Below, one piece after another: positions 55,701-64,000 of a stretch of 64,000 bases of DNA (position 1 is the first letter of the stretch; each line of letters begins with the position of its first letter). The stretch is taken from NCBI GenBank assembly GCA_964019415.1, contig OZ025889.1, forward strand, positions 816,501 through 880,500, read 5' to 3'. The notes under the pieces are model-generated. The model was not told where the DNA came from. It was given only the letters and a program-made list of their open reading frames with translations, and made no database searches. The stretch comes from Ianthella basta (Eukaryota > Porifera > Demospongiae > Verongiida > Ianthellidae). The translations under genes were made by a program, and so were the position numbers.

Positions 55701-57028
55701 GGAGTGTGTGTGTGCATTAACTGTGATACATCCGAAGGTTCATAACAATTCTAGATGTTTAGGCATCTTTTAGCCTCCTTCATCAGTGAATCTCCCTTCA
55801 CTGATACCCTGAGGAAGGTAGCTCAAAACTACCAAACATTAGTAGTTTTGAGCTACCTTCATCTGAAATTGTTATGAACGTGGCTAGCATGAACGAATCT
55901 AAGCTGGCATTAGGTGAGTGTTGGGGTGGGGTCATACAGCTGTGACATGGTGTGCTCTTCTTACGTGAGTCTCTCCGCTTGTGGCTACCGTGGTCTTGGT
56001 AGGTCAGTTTCTGCGGCGATGCTGCCCAAAGGGGAAGAAGTGTAACTTCCTGCATGTATTCAGTAACCCTGGTAACGCCTTCTGGAGAGCAGACAGGGAT
56101 CTCCCCCCTCCTCCATCAATAGAGGACCGCCACAAGTTCGTGTGTTGGGTGTGTAGGGGGTGAGAAGGGTGTGTGGTTTGACGTGTGACTGTGTTAGTTG
56201 AAGTGTCCTGCACTGTGTTGGCACTCTCTTCACAGGTGGAGTGAGAGGAGGGGGAGTGAGTATAGGCAGCATCGGCGAAGTGTCAGCCCCCGGAGGACAA
56301 GGAGGCGGAGTCACAGACACGCCTCCTCCTCCTCCTCCTCCAGGAGTCGTAGAAGGAGCTGTTCTAGATCTGGCAGTGATAGCAACAGTGACATGGAAGC
56401 TGACACTCCTTGCCACAGGTGAAGGGAAGGAGCCTAGAGACTAACCTCTTCAGTGGGGAGAGGAGGGGCTAACCTGCTAGGTGGGGGAGGGCTCTGGCCA
56501 CCGCACTGTGGTGGGGGAGGGCTCCGGCCACCGCACTGTGGGGGAGAGGGGGTGTAATGCCCCTGTGGTGAAGCTTATACACAGCCATAATGTACTGTGT
56601 ACTAAAGCACACTGTATCAGTGTACTGAAGTGTGCCAGTATTGTGATGTGTGTGAAGATGGTAACTGTATACATCATATTATCTCTGTTCTGTGTAGGAG
56701 TGAAAAGGCTGGTAGTTCTCACCGGAGCAGCTCTGTCACTAGTGACCACTCCTCACGAGAGCGTAAGAGGCGATCCTCGCAAACGCATGATGACAGTTTC
56801 CATGGCAACCACAGACACAAGCATCATGATAGCCATCATTCGAATTCACATCATAGAAAGCGTGACTCCAGCCATCTGTCTAATGAAAATGGTGACCAAC
56901 GAAAGGAGAAAAGATCAAAGAGAAAGAAGCACAAACGTAGTCATGACGATGGCTCTCCTGAGGGCACACAAGATCGCAGACGTAGTCACGACAATGCTTC
57001 TCCCGAGAACACAATGGACAATAACTGA
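48447..57028 (+). CDS. ZRSR2: ZRSR2 (U2AF35-related) splicing factor
   Basis: Recognises 3' splice sites, mainly of U12-type introns, in the nucleus. Sixteen exons: 48447..48517, 48587..48678, 48819..48852, 49143..49205, 49593..49701, 52092..52178, 52653..52700, 53025..53108, 53258..53313, 54572..54692, 54855..54947, 55115..55170, 55543..55652, 56003..56159, 56236..56418, 56698..57028; 564 residues with every phase consistent. Order: Glu/Arg/Lys-rich coiled N-terminus; first CCCH finger (CSFFLKTGACRFGDRCSRSH, split by intron 9); U2AF-homology RRM (VLPEF, LRGNVYVQF, NGRWY); second CCCH finger (CPKGKKCNFLH); RS- and His/Lys-rich tail. Exon 3 (34 nt) is set by phase alone. Intron 5, 9 and 12 are satellites. 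Shares a promoter region with AP1S. Confidence 0.92.
49745..52070. repeat. 2.3 kb C-rich minisatellite in ZRSR2 intron 5
   Basis: Built from CCCCCTGTCC and CCTCCACCTGTCCCC units in higher-order blocks (CCTCTACCTATTCCC and CCCACCACCTGTCC recur together). + strand is almost G-free apart from TGT; - strand is G-rich. It yields long spurious Pro-rich frames in all + phases, which are not genes. Confidence 0.95.
52701..52920. repeat. (TG)n microsatellite in ZRSR2 intron 7
   Basis: Starts at the donor of exon 7 itself (GCAGAG|GTGTGTGTG) and runs ~220 bp with some interruptions. Confidence 0.95.
53315..54430. repeat. 1.1 kb (GGGTGTG)n minisatellite in ZRSR2 intron 9
   Basis: Mixtures of GGGGTGTG, GTGTGTG and GGGGTGGGGTGG, with blocks of ~100 bp repeated (GGGATGGGGTGTGGTGTG recurs about ten times). 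G-rich on the transcript strand, so G-quadruplex formation is likely. It splits the first zinc finger's coding sequence. Confidence 0.95.
54697..54780. repeat. (GGGGA)n tract in ZRSR2 intron 10
   Basis: GGGGAGGGGAGAGC-type purine run directly after the exon 10 donor. Confidence 0.9.
55195..55541. repeat. CT-rich (CCCTCTCT)n tract in ZRSR2 intron 12
   Basis: ~345 bp pyrimidine-only run leading directly into the acceptor of exon 13, thus serving as an extreme polypyrimidine tract. Confidence 0.95.
55735..55900. mobile_element. Penelope-type terminal repeat remnant in ZRSR2 intron 13
   Basis: Read on the - strand around 55740-55795 it gives ACTGATGAAGGAGGCTAAAA...AAACATCTAG, like the hammerhead-bearing termini at 1390; the motif CTGAGGAAGGTAGC..AAACAT follows on the + strand, and GGCTAGCATGAACGAA parallels GGCTAGTGCGAACGAA at 2201. 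GTTCATAACAATT and AATTGTTATGAAC bound it as inverted repeats. No coding part remains. Confidence 0.55.
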
Positions 57029-57150
57029 CACATGACACTTCAGCTTGGCTGCTACAGTTTGTACATGCATGCTTTTTAATTGTCTCAACAAAATTTAATA
57101 TGATCTCCTTGGTTGGTTGTGACCAGCCATGATCTTTTGGAGGGATTGAG

Positions 57151-59438
57151 TCATTGCTGCCGTGAACGAGGTGGAATAGTCCACCCATAGCCTACTCCAA
57201 ACAGGAACTGGGTGCTGTCACTGCCGTCCTCCTTCCCAACCAGGGGGCGTGACCTGACAGGCATTACAGGATAGTACCTCTTCTTCCTAGCGTGCTCCCT
57301 CACCTCCTCCTCCAGGGCAGGGCTCAACTCTTGCTTCAGGCATCCTGACAGCTGGTCCAAGTGGTCTGCTATCACATCCAGTGACAGGGAGCGCAGAGAG
57401 GGGAAGTCAGAGCCTGCAGTAAGTGGAGGAGCACTTGCTGCACACACTATATATACTGTACAGGCTATATTATAATGTATGGAGTTGAACTGTAATGTGT
57501 ATAATTTATGTATGTACACTCACACATACCCTCCATAATTATATTGTTTCCATGCCATGGGAATGTATGCATGTAGCATATGTTTATGCATATACGTAGG
57601 CTTACACGACATGCATAATATATACTCAGACAGTGTTTTATAGGCTCACCCCACTGCAGTATTCTGAAGTCTCCCCTCCACTTCCTCAGGCCAGTCTTGG
57701 GGCACTTCACAATGTCACCCAGTCTCGGTGTGCTGGAGGGGAAGTTCCCTCCAAACACTAGCAGCTGCACCACATTGGACCCAGATGGACGGTAGCAGGT
57801 GGCTGTGTGCCAGTAACGTGGAGCCAGGGGCACCCACACCTACAGGGAGGACATCAGCTACAACAGCTGGTCAGAACAGCACAACTATCAAGTAATTTGC
57901 ATGGAACACTGCCACACAGTTTATATTCATGCATCTATACAACGCATGCATGACATCCACACTCCCTCACCTCCTTCCAGGAGACCTTTTGTAAGTCCTT
58001 GTTGAGAGTGAAAATGCCTGCTTCATCTGCCACGGTCTGCTTGGTGTCTCTCCCCCAGAGCAGAAAGATGCTCTGCCTCACATCACCTTCACCCTCACCC
58101 CACACACTGTCTGGGTCCACTAGAGTACAGAGAGGGTGGAAAGTGCGAGGAAGGGGCCATGGGACATCGCCACCAGCTGGCTTTGAGACAAGATGGAATG
58201 ACTGGAATATACAGGGGGAGGGGGGAAACGGAGGTAGGATGAATTGGGCATTGGCTGACCCTTAAACTCTGGATACCCTCCATTGATATCAGTTATGTTC
58301 TGAACATACTCCATGCATGCACATGCACACACACACACAACCACTCCCACACGCGTACCCTTCTCGCCAAGTCCACTACATGCAGCAGATTCGATATAGC
58401 TCTCCCAGAGGTGCCTCCATACATCACTGCTCTGTGCGAGTCAAAGCGCACCATACAGTGGCCGCCAGTGGGAGGAGGACGACCATCAACATCACGCACA
58501 GCCTCCCAGTGACCTATGTTCAACAATAAAGGGGTATCAAAATACCTGGAACCTGTCTAAGATGGTCACTGTCAGTGTGTAAGGCAGCCATCTCTCTAAA
58601 ACAGCCAGCGTCCCTAGCCCCAAATAGCACTGAACCATTGCAATCTACCTCTGTAGAGCAGCCACCTCTCTATAAAGGTCAGTTAGAAATGGCCCATGTG
58701 GTTGTCTTAGACAGGTTTCACTATTTGCATGTTTACTATAGGTACAATTCTTATACATTATCCATATCCACACACACACGAGAGCTGACCTTCACTGACA
58801 AGAAACTCATGATACTCGTTGTTGTGCCCGTAGTCCTGAGGCATCTCTTCGTACGAAACGTATTCTGAACCAGCCTCATCACGCTTCTCGTCCGACACTC
58901 GCAAACTGACTCCGCCGAAGACAACCAGACGATCCTTGTACGGGACGATAGAAGTGCGATAGACTGGTGTGGGGCGTACTGCGTTCGTCGGCTCCATCTT
59001 CTCCCACACCATGGTTGACAGTTGAAGGCGACGCAGGTCGGAGGTGAAGTTGAACTCGTTGTAGCCAGCATACAAGTAGAGGTAGCCAGGACCGTGTACG
59101 CACATTGCAGCGCCGTAGTCTGGAGGCGGAACGTCGCCCTTTGTGCTGTACTGGTACCACAGCTTGTCGTGTACGTCGTACACGTCTATCAGGTTCTTCT
59201 CCGTGTGGGGTAGGTTCCTTCTAACACGGAATATTCCCGGAGGAACTCCGCCGGGTGTGGTTGGGGCAGGGGGCTCATCTTCAGAGTCGGACTCGTCCGA
59301 GCTATCATCCTCCATCCGTTCTGTCACAACTACAATACCTCCCCAGCAGTAAAGGCGCCCTTCGTGTAAGATAGCGCAATGTGCTCTTCGCTCAAACAAA
59401 AACAGATGGTCCTCTGGTGTGGCACTAGCAACCGCCAT
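57151..59438 (-). CDS. divergent KLHDC2-like Kelch protein, copy 8
   Basis: Exons 59438..58790, 58513..58359, 58201..57971, 57839..57650, 57413..57151; 495 residues. The same five-exon plan and phases (exon 3 again exactly 231 nt) prove common origin with copies 1-7, but identity is low. Blades: LYCWGG, YLYAG, LVVFGG, VMYGG, FLLWG and LLVFGG; acidic loop EDDSSDESDSEDE in blade 1. The last exon reads SLRSLSLDVIADHL then ELSPAL, parallel to the BC/Cul2-box region of KLHDC2, and has an extra ~30-residue tail ending WTIPPRSRQQ. The ATG at 59450 (MLFK) is an alternative start. It is tail to tail with ZRSR2 and has no head-to-head CARD-ZU5 partner. Possibly the ancestral, conserved single copy. Confidence 0.85.
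58550..58722. mobile_element. inverted-repeat MITE remnant in Kelch copy 8 intron 1
   Basis: GGAACCTGTCTAAGATGGTC at the left is mirrored by TTGTCTTAGACAGGTTTCAC at the right; related to the short element at 980. Confidence 0.5.
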
Positions 59439-60231
59439 CTTGAAGAGCAAGGGAATTACCCCTGTCTGGCCACGTGCATGTGACTGGTTTCAATATGTCT
59501 CCTCAGATAACATAATTATATATAATATCAACGATGACCTGAGATAGCAATTTCAGGCTAGCTGTCTATATATTTATGTGCACATTCAAGGAAAACATAC
59601 ATGCATGCAAGAGCTTTAAGGCTATGTAAGCATCGATGCTTATCAGCAATAGTCTCATCCCAATTAAGACTTTACGAGACTATACCAGCAAGCTACGTGC
59701 ACATGTAGCTATAGTTGGCTGTGCTGTGACCATGATTGGCAACACATTCAGCTAGCTACTTTAGATTAGCTAACATAATAGCTATATATAGCTACCTAAA
59801 AGAGTTGATAGCATAAGGGGCTCATAACTATGTTATCAATTTCGTGGACGCTCCCGCAATTAATGCTAGCTACTTATTTTAACATTTGTACTTGACTTTC
59901 GAACTTTAAATTGCATTGAGAAATATAATAGCTAGCTGAATCCCACAAGTGGAGGTAATTGATTGACTGGCTTGCTTGTGATTGATCATAAATCTCATGG
60001 AGCTCGAGAATGCTTATGAGTGTGTCAAGGTACAGCCACAATTGCAGGTACGTATATGCACTCAATGCATTGAAGGGTGCCAATGCATTTCTGACAATAC
60101 ACAGCTTGGAAACGTAAACATTGCATAATAGTTTACATTGCACATTGTAAAAAGTGGATAAAAGGGCAGCAGTGCTTTAAAACTGTTCATGATTGGGGTT
60201 ACCTGGTGTGGAGATTGAAAAGAACTAGCGT
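59439..60231. other. intergenic region with one 33 bp nano-element
   Basis: AT-rich DNA with TAGCTAGC/ATATAT motifs between the start of Kelch copy 8 and the end of ZU5 copy 8; no gene recognised. Promoter of Kelch copy 8 should lie just right of 59438. Confidence 0.55.
59650..59682. mobile_element. 33 bp MULE-like nano-element
   Basis: TAGTCTCATCC...TACGAGACTA, flanked by TATCAGCAA (59641..59649) and TACCAGCAA (59683..59691), a 9 bp duplication with one mismatch. Same termini as the 42 bp and 473 bp elements. Confidence 0.55.
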
Positions 60232-63200
60232 CTAGCTTGTACTGGTGAGATTGAGTGCAAAATCTCTGAGGTAGAAAATGGCATCATTTGCTGCACCTGT
60301 ACCTCTGGAGGTTAGCTGAAGTGCAGCCATAAGTTTGTAGTACGTGATGTCAGAAGGGTTCTGGGTGTGCTCAACCCATTTGAGGAGCATTTGGTGGCAA
60401 GGTTCACTCTCCCTGTCATGCTGACTGTTGTGCGCTGCGTCAATTTCTGCAATGTCTGAGTCTGTTAGGCCAAGCATCCTACCTACCATCCTCCATACAC
60501 ACACAAGTTTTGGTGACAGGTACAGGAACAGGCTATCCCGCTCAGCCCTACCAGGTGAAATGATTCTCTTCCTTTCAATACCAGTCAGGGGTATTAGAGT
60601 GGGGTGGTTCACACGCAGCCAAACAAGAAAGCGGTTTGGAAAGTTGCCTACCGCCAGAGTTCCAGAAGTAGCCATGTTGAATGACTGTAAATAACTTCTT
60701 AGAATGGGGACCAGCTCATTGGACCTGTCAATCCCATCGAGGCTCACAAGTATCTTACCAAAGGTGAGTGCCTGTTCCATGATTGCACGCCTGAGCATCT
60801 CATAAGCTCTCTCTCCCACATTGACTGCACTCAATGCAGTGACTTGATCTATCGTGGATTGTTGGAGACCGAGAGATTCTCCAAATGCAGCCAACTGGTC
60901 CTCTGGTACCCTGATGGAGAGCAGAGCTAGGATATAACGGTCTCTTTCCCACTGAATGGCAGCTGTTTGCAGAGGAGAAAAAGGTGTAGGAGGATTGCCT
61001 GAAGGCATGGGCCCCTCAGGAGTTGAACTGGGAAGGCTGGGGCCTATTGCGGAGCCGGAAGTGCTGGCCATGGGACCTGAAGGTGTAAAATACGTGATTA
61101 CATACAAAACATCACTATACAGCTTGCATGGAGCTACGTAAGCTTAAAAGGAGCTCAATGTGAGACGAGTAGACATGCTGTGTTTGGCATTACACAACAG
61201 TGCATATCTCACCATGTTGTGGATGACATTGAGAGCAGTCCAGTGTTTCGTCACTGGCACCTACTTCATCCAACACAGGCTCAGAGGCAAGGTAGCAGCG
61301 GGTGGGAGGATGCGAACTTTCCACTTCTATTGGGTGTCGAAGTGGGAGGGACGTCCCATGGTTTTGTACGGTAGCTGTGGACTTTGGGAGGAAGTCGGCC
61401 ATTTTGGATGAGTACTTTGGTTCACCTAGCAATGGTGCCACCTTTTCAAGGTGTTCAAGTAAAATCTGCGGAATCCAGAACGAGAAAATAAGAGTTAATC
61501 ACTGGCAAAGTAGCTAAGCCTAAGGTACAGTAACTAGCTATTGGATTATATATACATATGCACACACACACCTTCGTTGTACTCAGTTCCACGCTCCATC
61601 CTTGAGTTGGGGGGCCACTCTTAAGCTGAATTAACTGTGTCTGCAGCTCCAGGTGAAACACAGTTGAGTAGCATTCAAACTGGTCCCACTCTTGAAAGTC
61701 AGCCAAGGTCTATGGAAAAGAGTTTACACGGTTGAAAGGAACAAAATTCCCTAATGTGTTGCAAGTGTTTAAGTCAGATTTTCTGCTAATGGCTCTTATA
61801 TTGATGGGATCTATGACAGCAAATCTCTTCCTAGACCATACAAGGCTTGCCCCATTACAGGAGGATCCAGTGTGAATTATACATTTTGCTATAGAATCTT
61901 ACTGCCTCATCTAACATTGCGTGCCCAGTACCCTTCAAAACTTACAGTGGAACCCCGCTGAATGACCACCTTAGAAATAAGACCGCTTTGGTTTTGTCCC
62001 AAATCCATGTATACATGACTTATGGTTCTCAGAATTAAGACCACCTCGAAAATAAGACCGCTTTTCATGGCCCAGATGGTGATCTTGTTTCTGAGGTTCC
62101 ACTGTACATACATATACAGTAGTCCCCTATCGAGAGCCCCCCCTGGTGAAGGACCACCTTGTGTATATATAAGACCGCCTTTGCTAGTCACAGATGCATA
62201 CAGTACATGTACCCGACACCTCCTTTGAGAGACCACCCTTTTGATAAGACCATCTTAGACTGGTCCATTACCTTGTATGTATTGTGCAGATGTGGTGCAA
62301 ACACAAGGTCTGCTGTCCACCAAGGCAACTTGCTTCTCTTCCTGGGTTGATACACCCGTGCCATGATGGACATTGATGCCTTATTGAGGGCCTCTTGTTC
62401 TAATGATGTACTGGTAGCAGGGTAAGCTGGTGTAGGCTGATCTACTTCCATTGTATCGTCGTCATCACCTTGGCTGTCGCTGGCATCTTGGTGATGTTCC
62501 TCCGCTGATGCCTCATTGCTGGCCGTCCTCCTTTCCTGGTATAACCCTCTCCTCTCAGCCGCAATGGAGGTAGGTGCTGCCTCTTGTGACACCAGTCTCA
62601 GTAGTTGGGAGCTGGCATGGGGGCTGGCAGAGGGATGCTCGTCAAAGCTATTGGCAATGCTCAGTCTTTGCATAGCCTTTTGTATATAAGGTGCAGCTTT
62701 AAACCTCTTCTTTTGTGTGTATTTTGTGCCGAACTTGCTGAAGTGGCGTACAGGGAGGTTGAAATACGGGTAGCCCTCACTGAAGAGGGCCTGCTCCTCC
62801 ACCTCCACCTTCCCACTCCTTTCGGACACAGCAAAGGCTGTGGAGTAGTCTTTCAGTGAGCATCCTCCAAATGACAAGCAGTGCGGCAGTTCAATCCACA
62901 CATCAGAGTGGAACATTGTAAACTCCTCTCCATCTGAGGCATCTACCAACTTGGCTCCAAACTCAAACACACCACTGCAAAGGACAGAGCCTTCAAACAC
63001 GGAGTGGGACGTGAGCTCCTGGATCTCTGCCTCATCTGTTATCAACCGAAAGGAGACCTCCACTTGCTCCTCCCCCAAAATGGCTCCAGCAGGGATGTAC
63101 ACTGTCACTCCATAGACAGGTGAGTACAGGACACCACCAGTGGAGGAGAAAATGGCTGATGGGTTGTCATCAAGGGGACAGTGGTACTTGAATGGAGGCA

Positions 63201-63534
63201 AAGATGCTGCGGTTGCCCTTGCAATAGTAGAAAGAATAGATTGCATTGTTTTTGAAAACAGGATATTCCGTTCATTCTTGGTCTCCTCCAGTAGCCGTAT
63301 CACTTCAGTGGCAGACAGTGGTGACGATGTCTCTTCAGAATTGTACATCTTGTGGAAGAGGAGGGTGTTTTTAGTATTTTCATCTGTATTAGGGCGTCCG
63401 AGAAATTTCTTTTCTTTCTTCTTTATCATTTTGTGCAGCTCCAACACAGCTATCAAGGAGTCGGCATCTACACAGGAATTGAAGTCGTTTCGCACTTCAA
63501 GGAGTAACTTTCTTGCCGACACTTCCGCTGCCAT
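60232..63534 (-). CDS. ZU5-UPA-DD-DD protein with non-CARD-homologous N-terminus, copy 8
   Basis: Exons 63534..62272, 61709..61572, 61465..61213, 61076..60232; 832 residues, intact. The first exon fuses a ~120-residue helical N-terminus (MAAEVSARKLLLEVRNDF; EVIRLLEETKNERN) to ZU5 without the intron that all other copies have. The N-terminus is not recognisably the CARD-like exon of copies 1-7; its length and helical pattern allow another death-fold domain. ZU5 keeps GGVLYSPVYGV and RHFS (62737..62745). UPA spans the next two exons; the last exon has DD1 (LALLSIRVPEDQL, FGKILVSLDGIDRSNELVPIL) and DD2 (VWRMVGRMLGLTDSDIAEID), closest to copy 6. The start at 63546 (MSGR) is an alternative. Same strand as Kelch copy 8, not head to head. 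Confidence 0.85.
61945..62104. mobile_element. 160 bp pogo-like MITE in intron 1 of copy 8
   Basis: CAGTGGAACCCCGCTGAATGACC on the left, TTCTGAGGTTCCACTG on the right, both next to TA. A second, partial element of the same type (CAGTAGTCCCCTATCGAGAG, many GACCACC repeats) follows at ~62119-62265 and runs up to the exon donor. Confidence 0.7.
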
Positions 63535-63546
63535 CCTGCCAGACAC

Positions 63547-64000
63547 TGTTAAAACCTAAGCACATAGGTATGTATGTGTATGCAAGGAGAGAATGAACAA
63601 GCTAATGAAGCAGTTCATACAGATACCTTTGCAAAGAAAGAGTTCAGCTGCTGTATACTCTTCTCTGTAAGTTCGTAAACATTAACACACGCCGGTATGA
63701 CAACAAGTACAAGAGGCTAGAAATTGCCATATTATTAGTAAATGATCAGAACTCACAAGTATTCAAGTAATTTTGAGTGGAGGTGACTCAAAGTGGTTTC
63801 GAATAATGATTTTCTGGGAGTCTTTAGTCTCACTTCCGGGAGAGGTAGGAATTTATTACTTCTGCTGACTCATGCTCTGTTATGAATCCCGCCATTTTTA
63901 TTACGTAAGGGTGCATTTTAAGAAGGAGGGGGATTTTCAAAATAGCCTGAGCATTCGTATGTATACTCGTAGCTATATGGCAGGTTTCGGAGAACTTCGT
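63547..64000. other. upstream region of copy 8, no gene seen
   Basis: Promoter side of the ZU5 copy 8 gene. No divergent Kelch start or other coding sequence is visible up to the window edge. Confidence 0.5.

Noticed and set aside
58120-58350. Shorter third exon for Kelch copy 8 starting at 58119 (VDPDSVWG)
   Set aside because: The phase fails; the acceptor at 58202/58201 gives the family-typical 231 nt exon and restores the DVPWPLPRTFHPL block.

Overview
The window looks like a stretch of an invertebrate animal genome, most probably a sponge. It has short GT-AG introns, heavy (CA)n/(CCCTGTCC)n/(GGTGTGG)n repeats, no operons, and intron-containing AP1S and ZRSR2 orthologues. The sponge call rests only on base-composition habits (agctagct, tgcatgca motifs) and the unusual death-fold repertoire, so it is weak; the metazoan call is strong.

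About 1-46.4 kb is a tandem cluster of two gene families arranged as divergent pairs. The + strand member (seven copies here) is a five-exon, ~445-residue Kelch beta-propeller resembling KLHDC1/2. Its last exon carries a BC-box-like and a Cul2-box-like motif, the signature of an Elongin-BC/CUL2 ubiquitin-ligase receptor. The - strand member is a five-exon, ~880-900-residue protein with the order CARD-like, ZU5, UPA, death domain, death domain. Every readable ZU5 ends in an invariant Arg-His-Phe-Ser, the HF|S self-cleavage signature of PIDD1, UNC5CL and the FIIND of NLRP1/CARD8. The two start codons of each pair lie only 81-137 bp apart. Pairs are at about 2.9/3.1, 9.9/10.0, 16.8/16.9, 27.0/27.1, 39.1/39.3 and 43.8/44.0 kb; the Kelch gene at 31.7 kb has lost most of its partner. 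The first two pairs come from a very recent ~6.97 kb tandem duplication, the last two from a ~4.6 kb one that also copied and truncated an AP1S gene. Several CARD-ZU5 copies are broken (nonsense codons, frameshifts, deletions) while all Kelch copies stay open.

46.7-57.0 kb holds two housekeeping genes, AP1S (AP-1 sigma, -) and ZRSR2 (spliceosomal factor, +), head to head 97 bp apart. The same two genes are neighbours in human Xp22. ZRSR2 has 16 exons, and its introns are filled with long G/C-asymmetric satellites.

57.1-63.5 kb holds a divergent Kelch paralogue and a ZU5-UPA-DD-DD paralogue with a different N-terminal domain, both on the - strand and not head to head.

Mobile DNA sits mainly in introns and intergenic DNA: a Penelope-like element with a GIY-YIG endonuclease remnant and hammerhead-like termini, a second PLE-type insertion (both with 13 bp target duplications), a group of 9 bp-target-duplication elements (33 to 573 bp, one carrying a RecQ helicase fragment, one lying in a bidirectional promoter), a foldback element of ~2.2 kb, and pogo-like MITEs. 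The most interesting proposal is that the paired loci encode a self-cleaving death-fold sensor and a dedicated ubiquitin-ligase receptor that could work together, as in functional degradation of NLRP1/CARD8.
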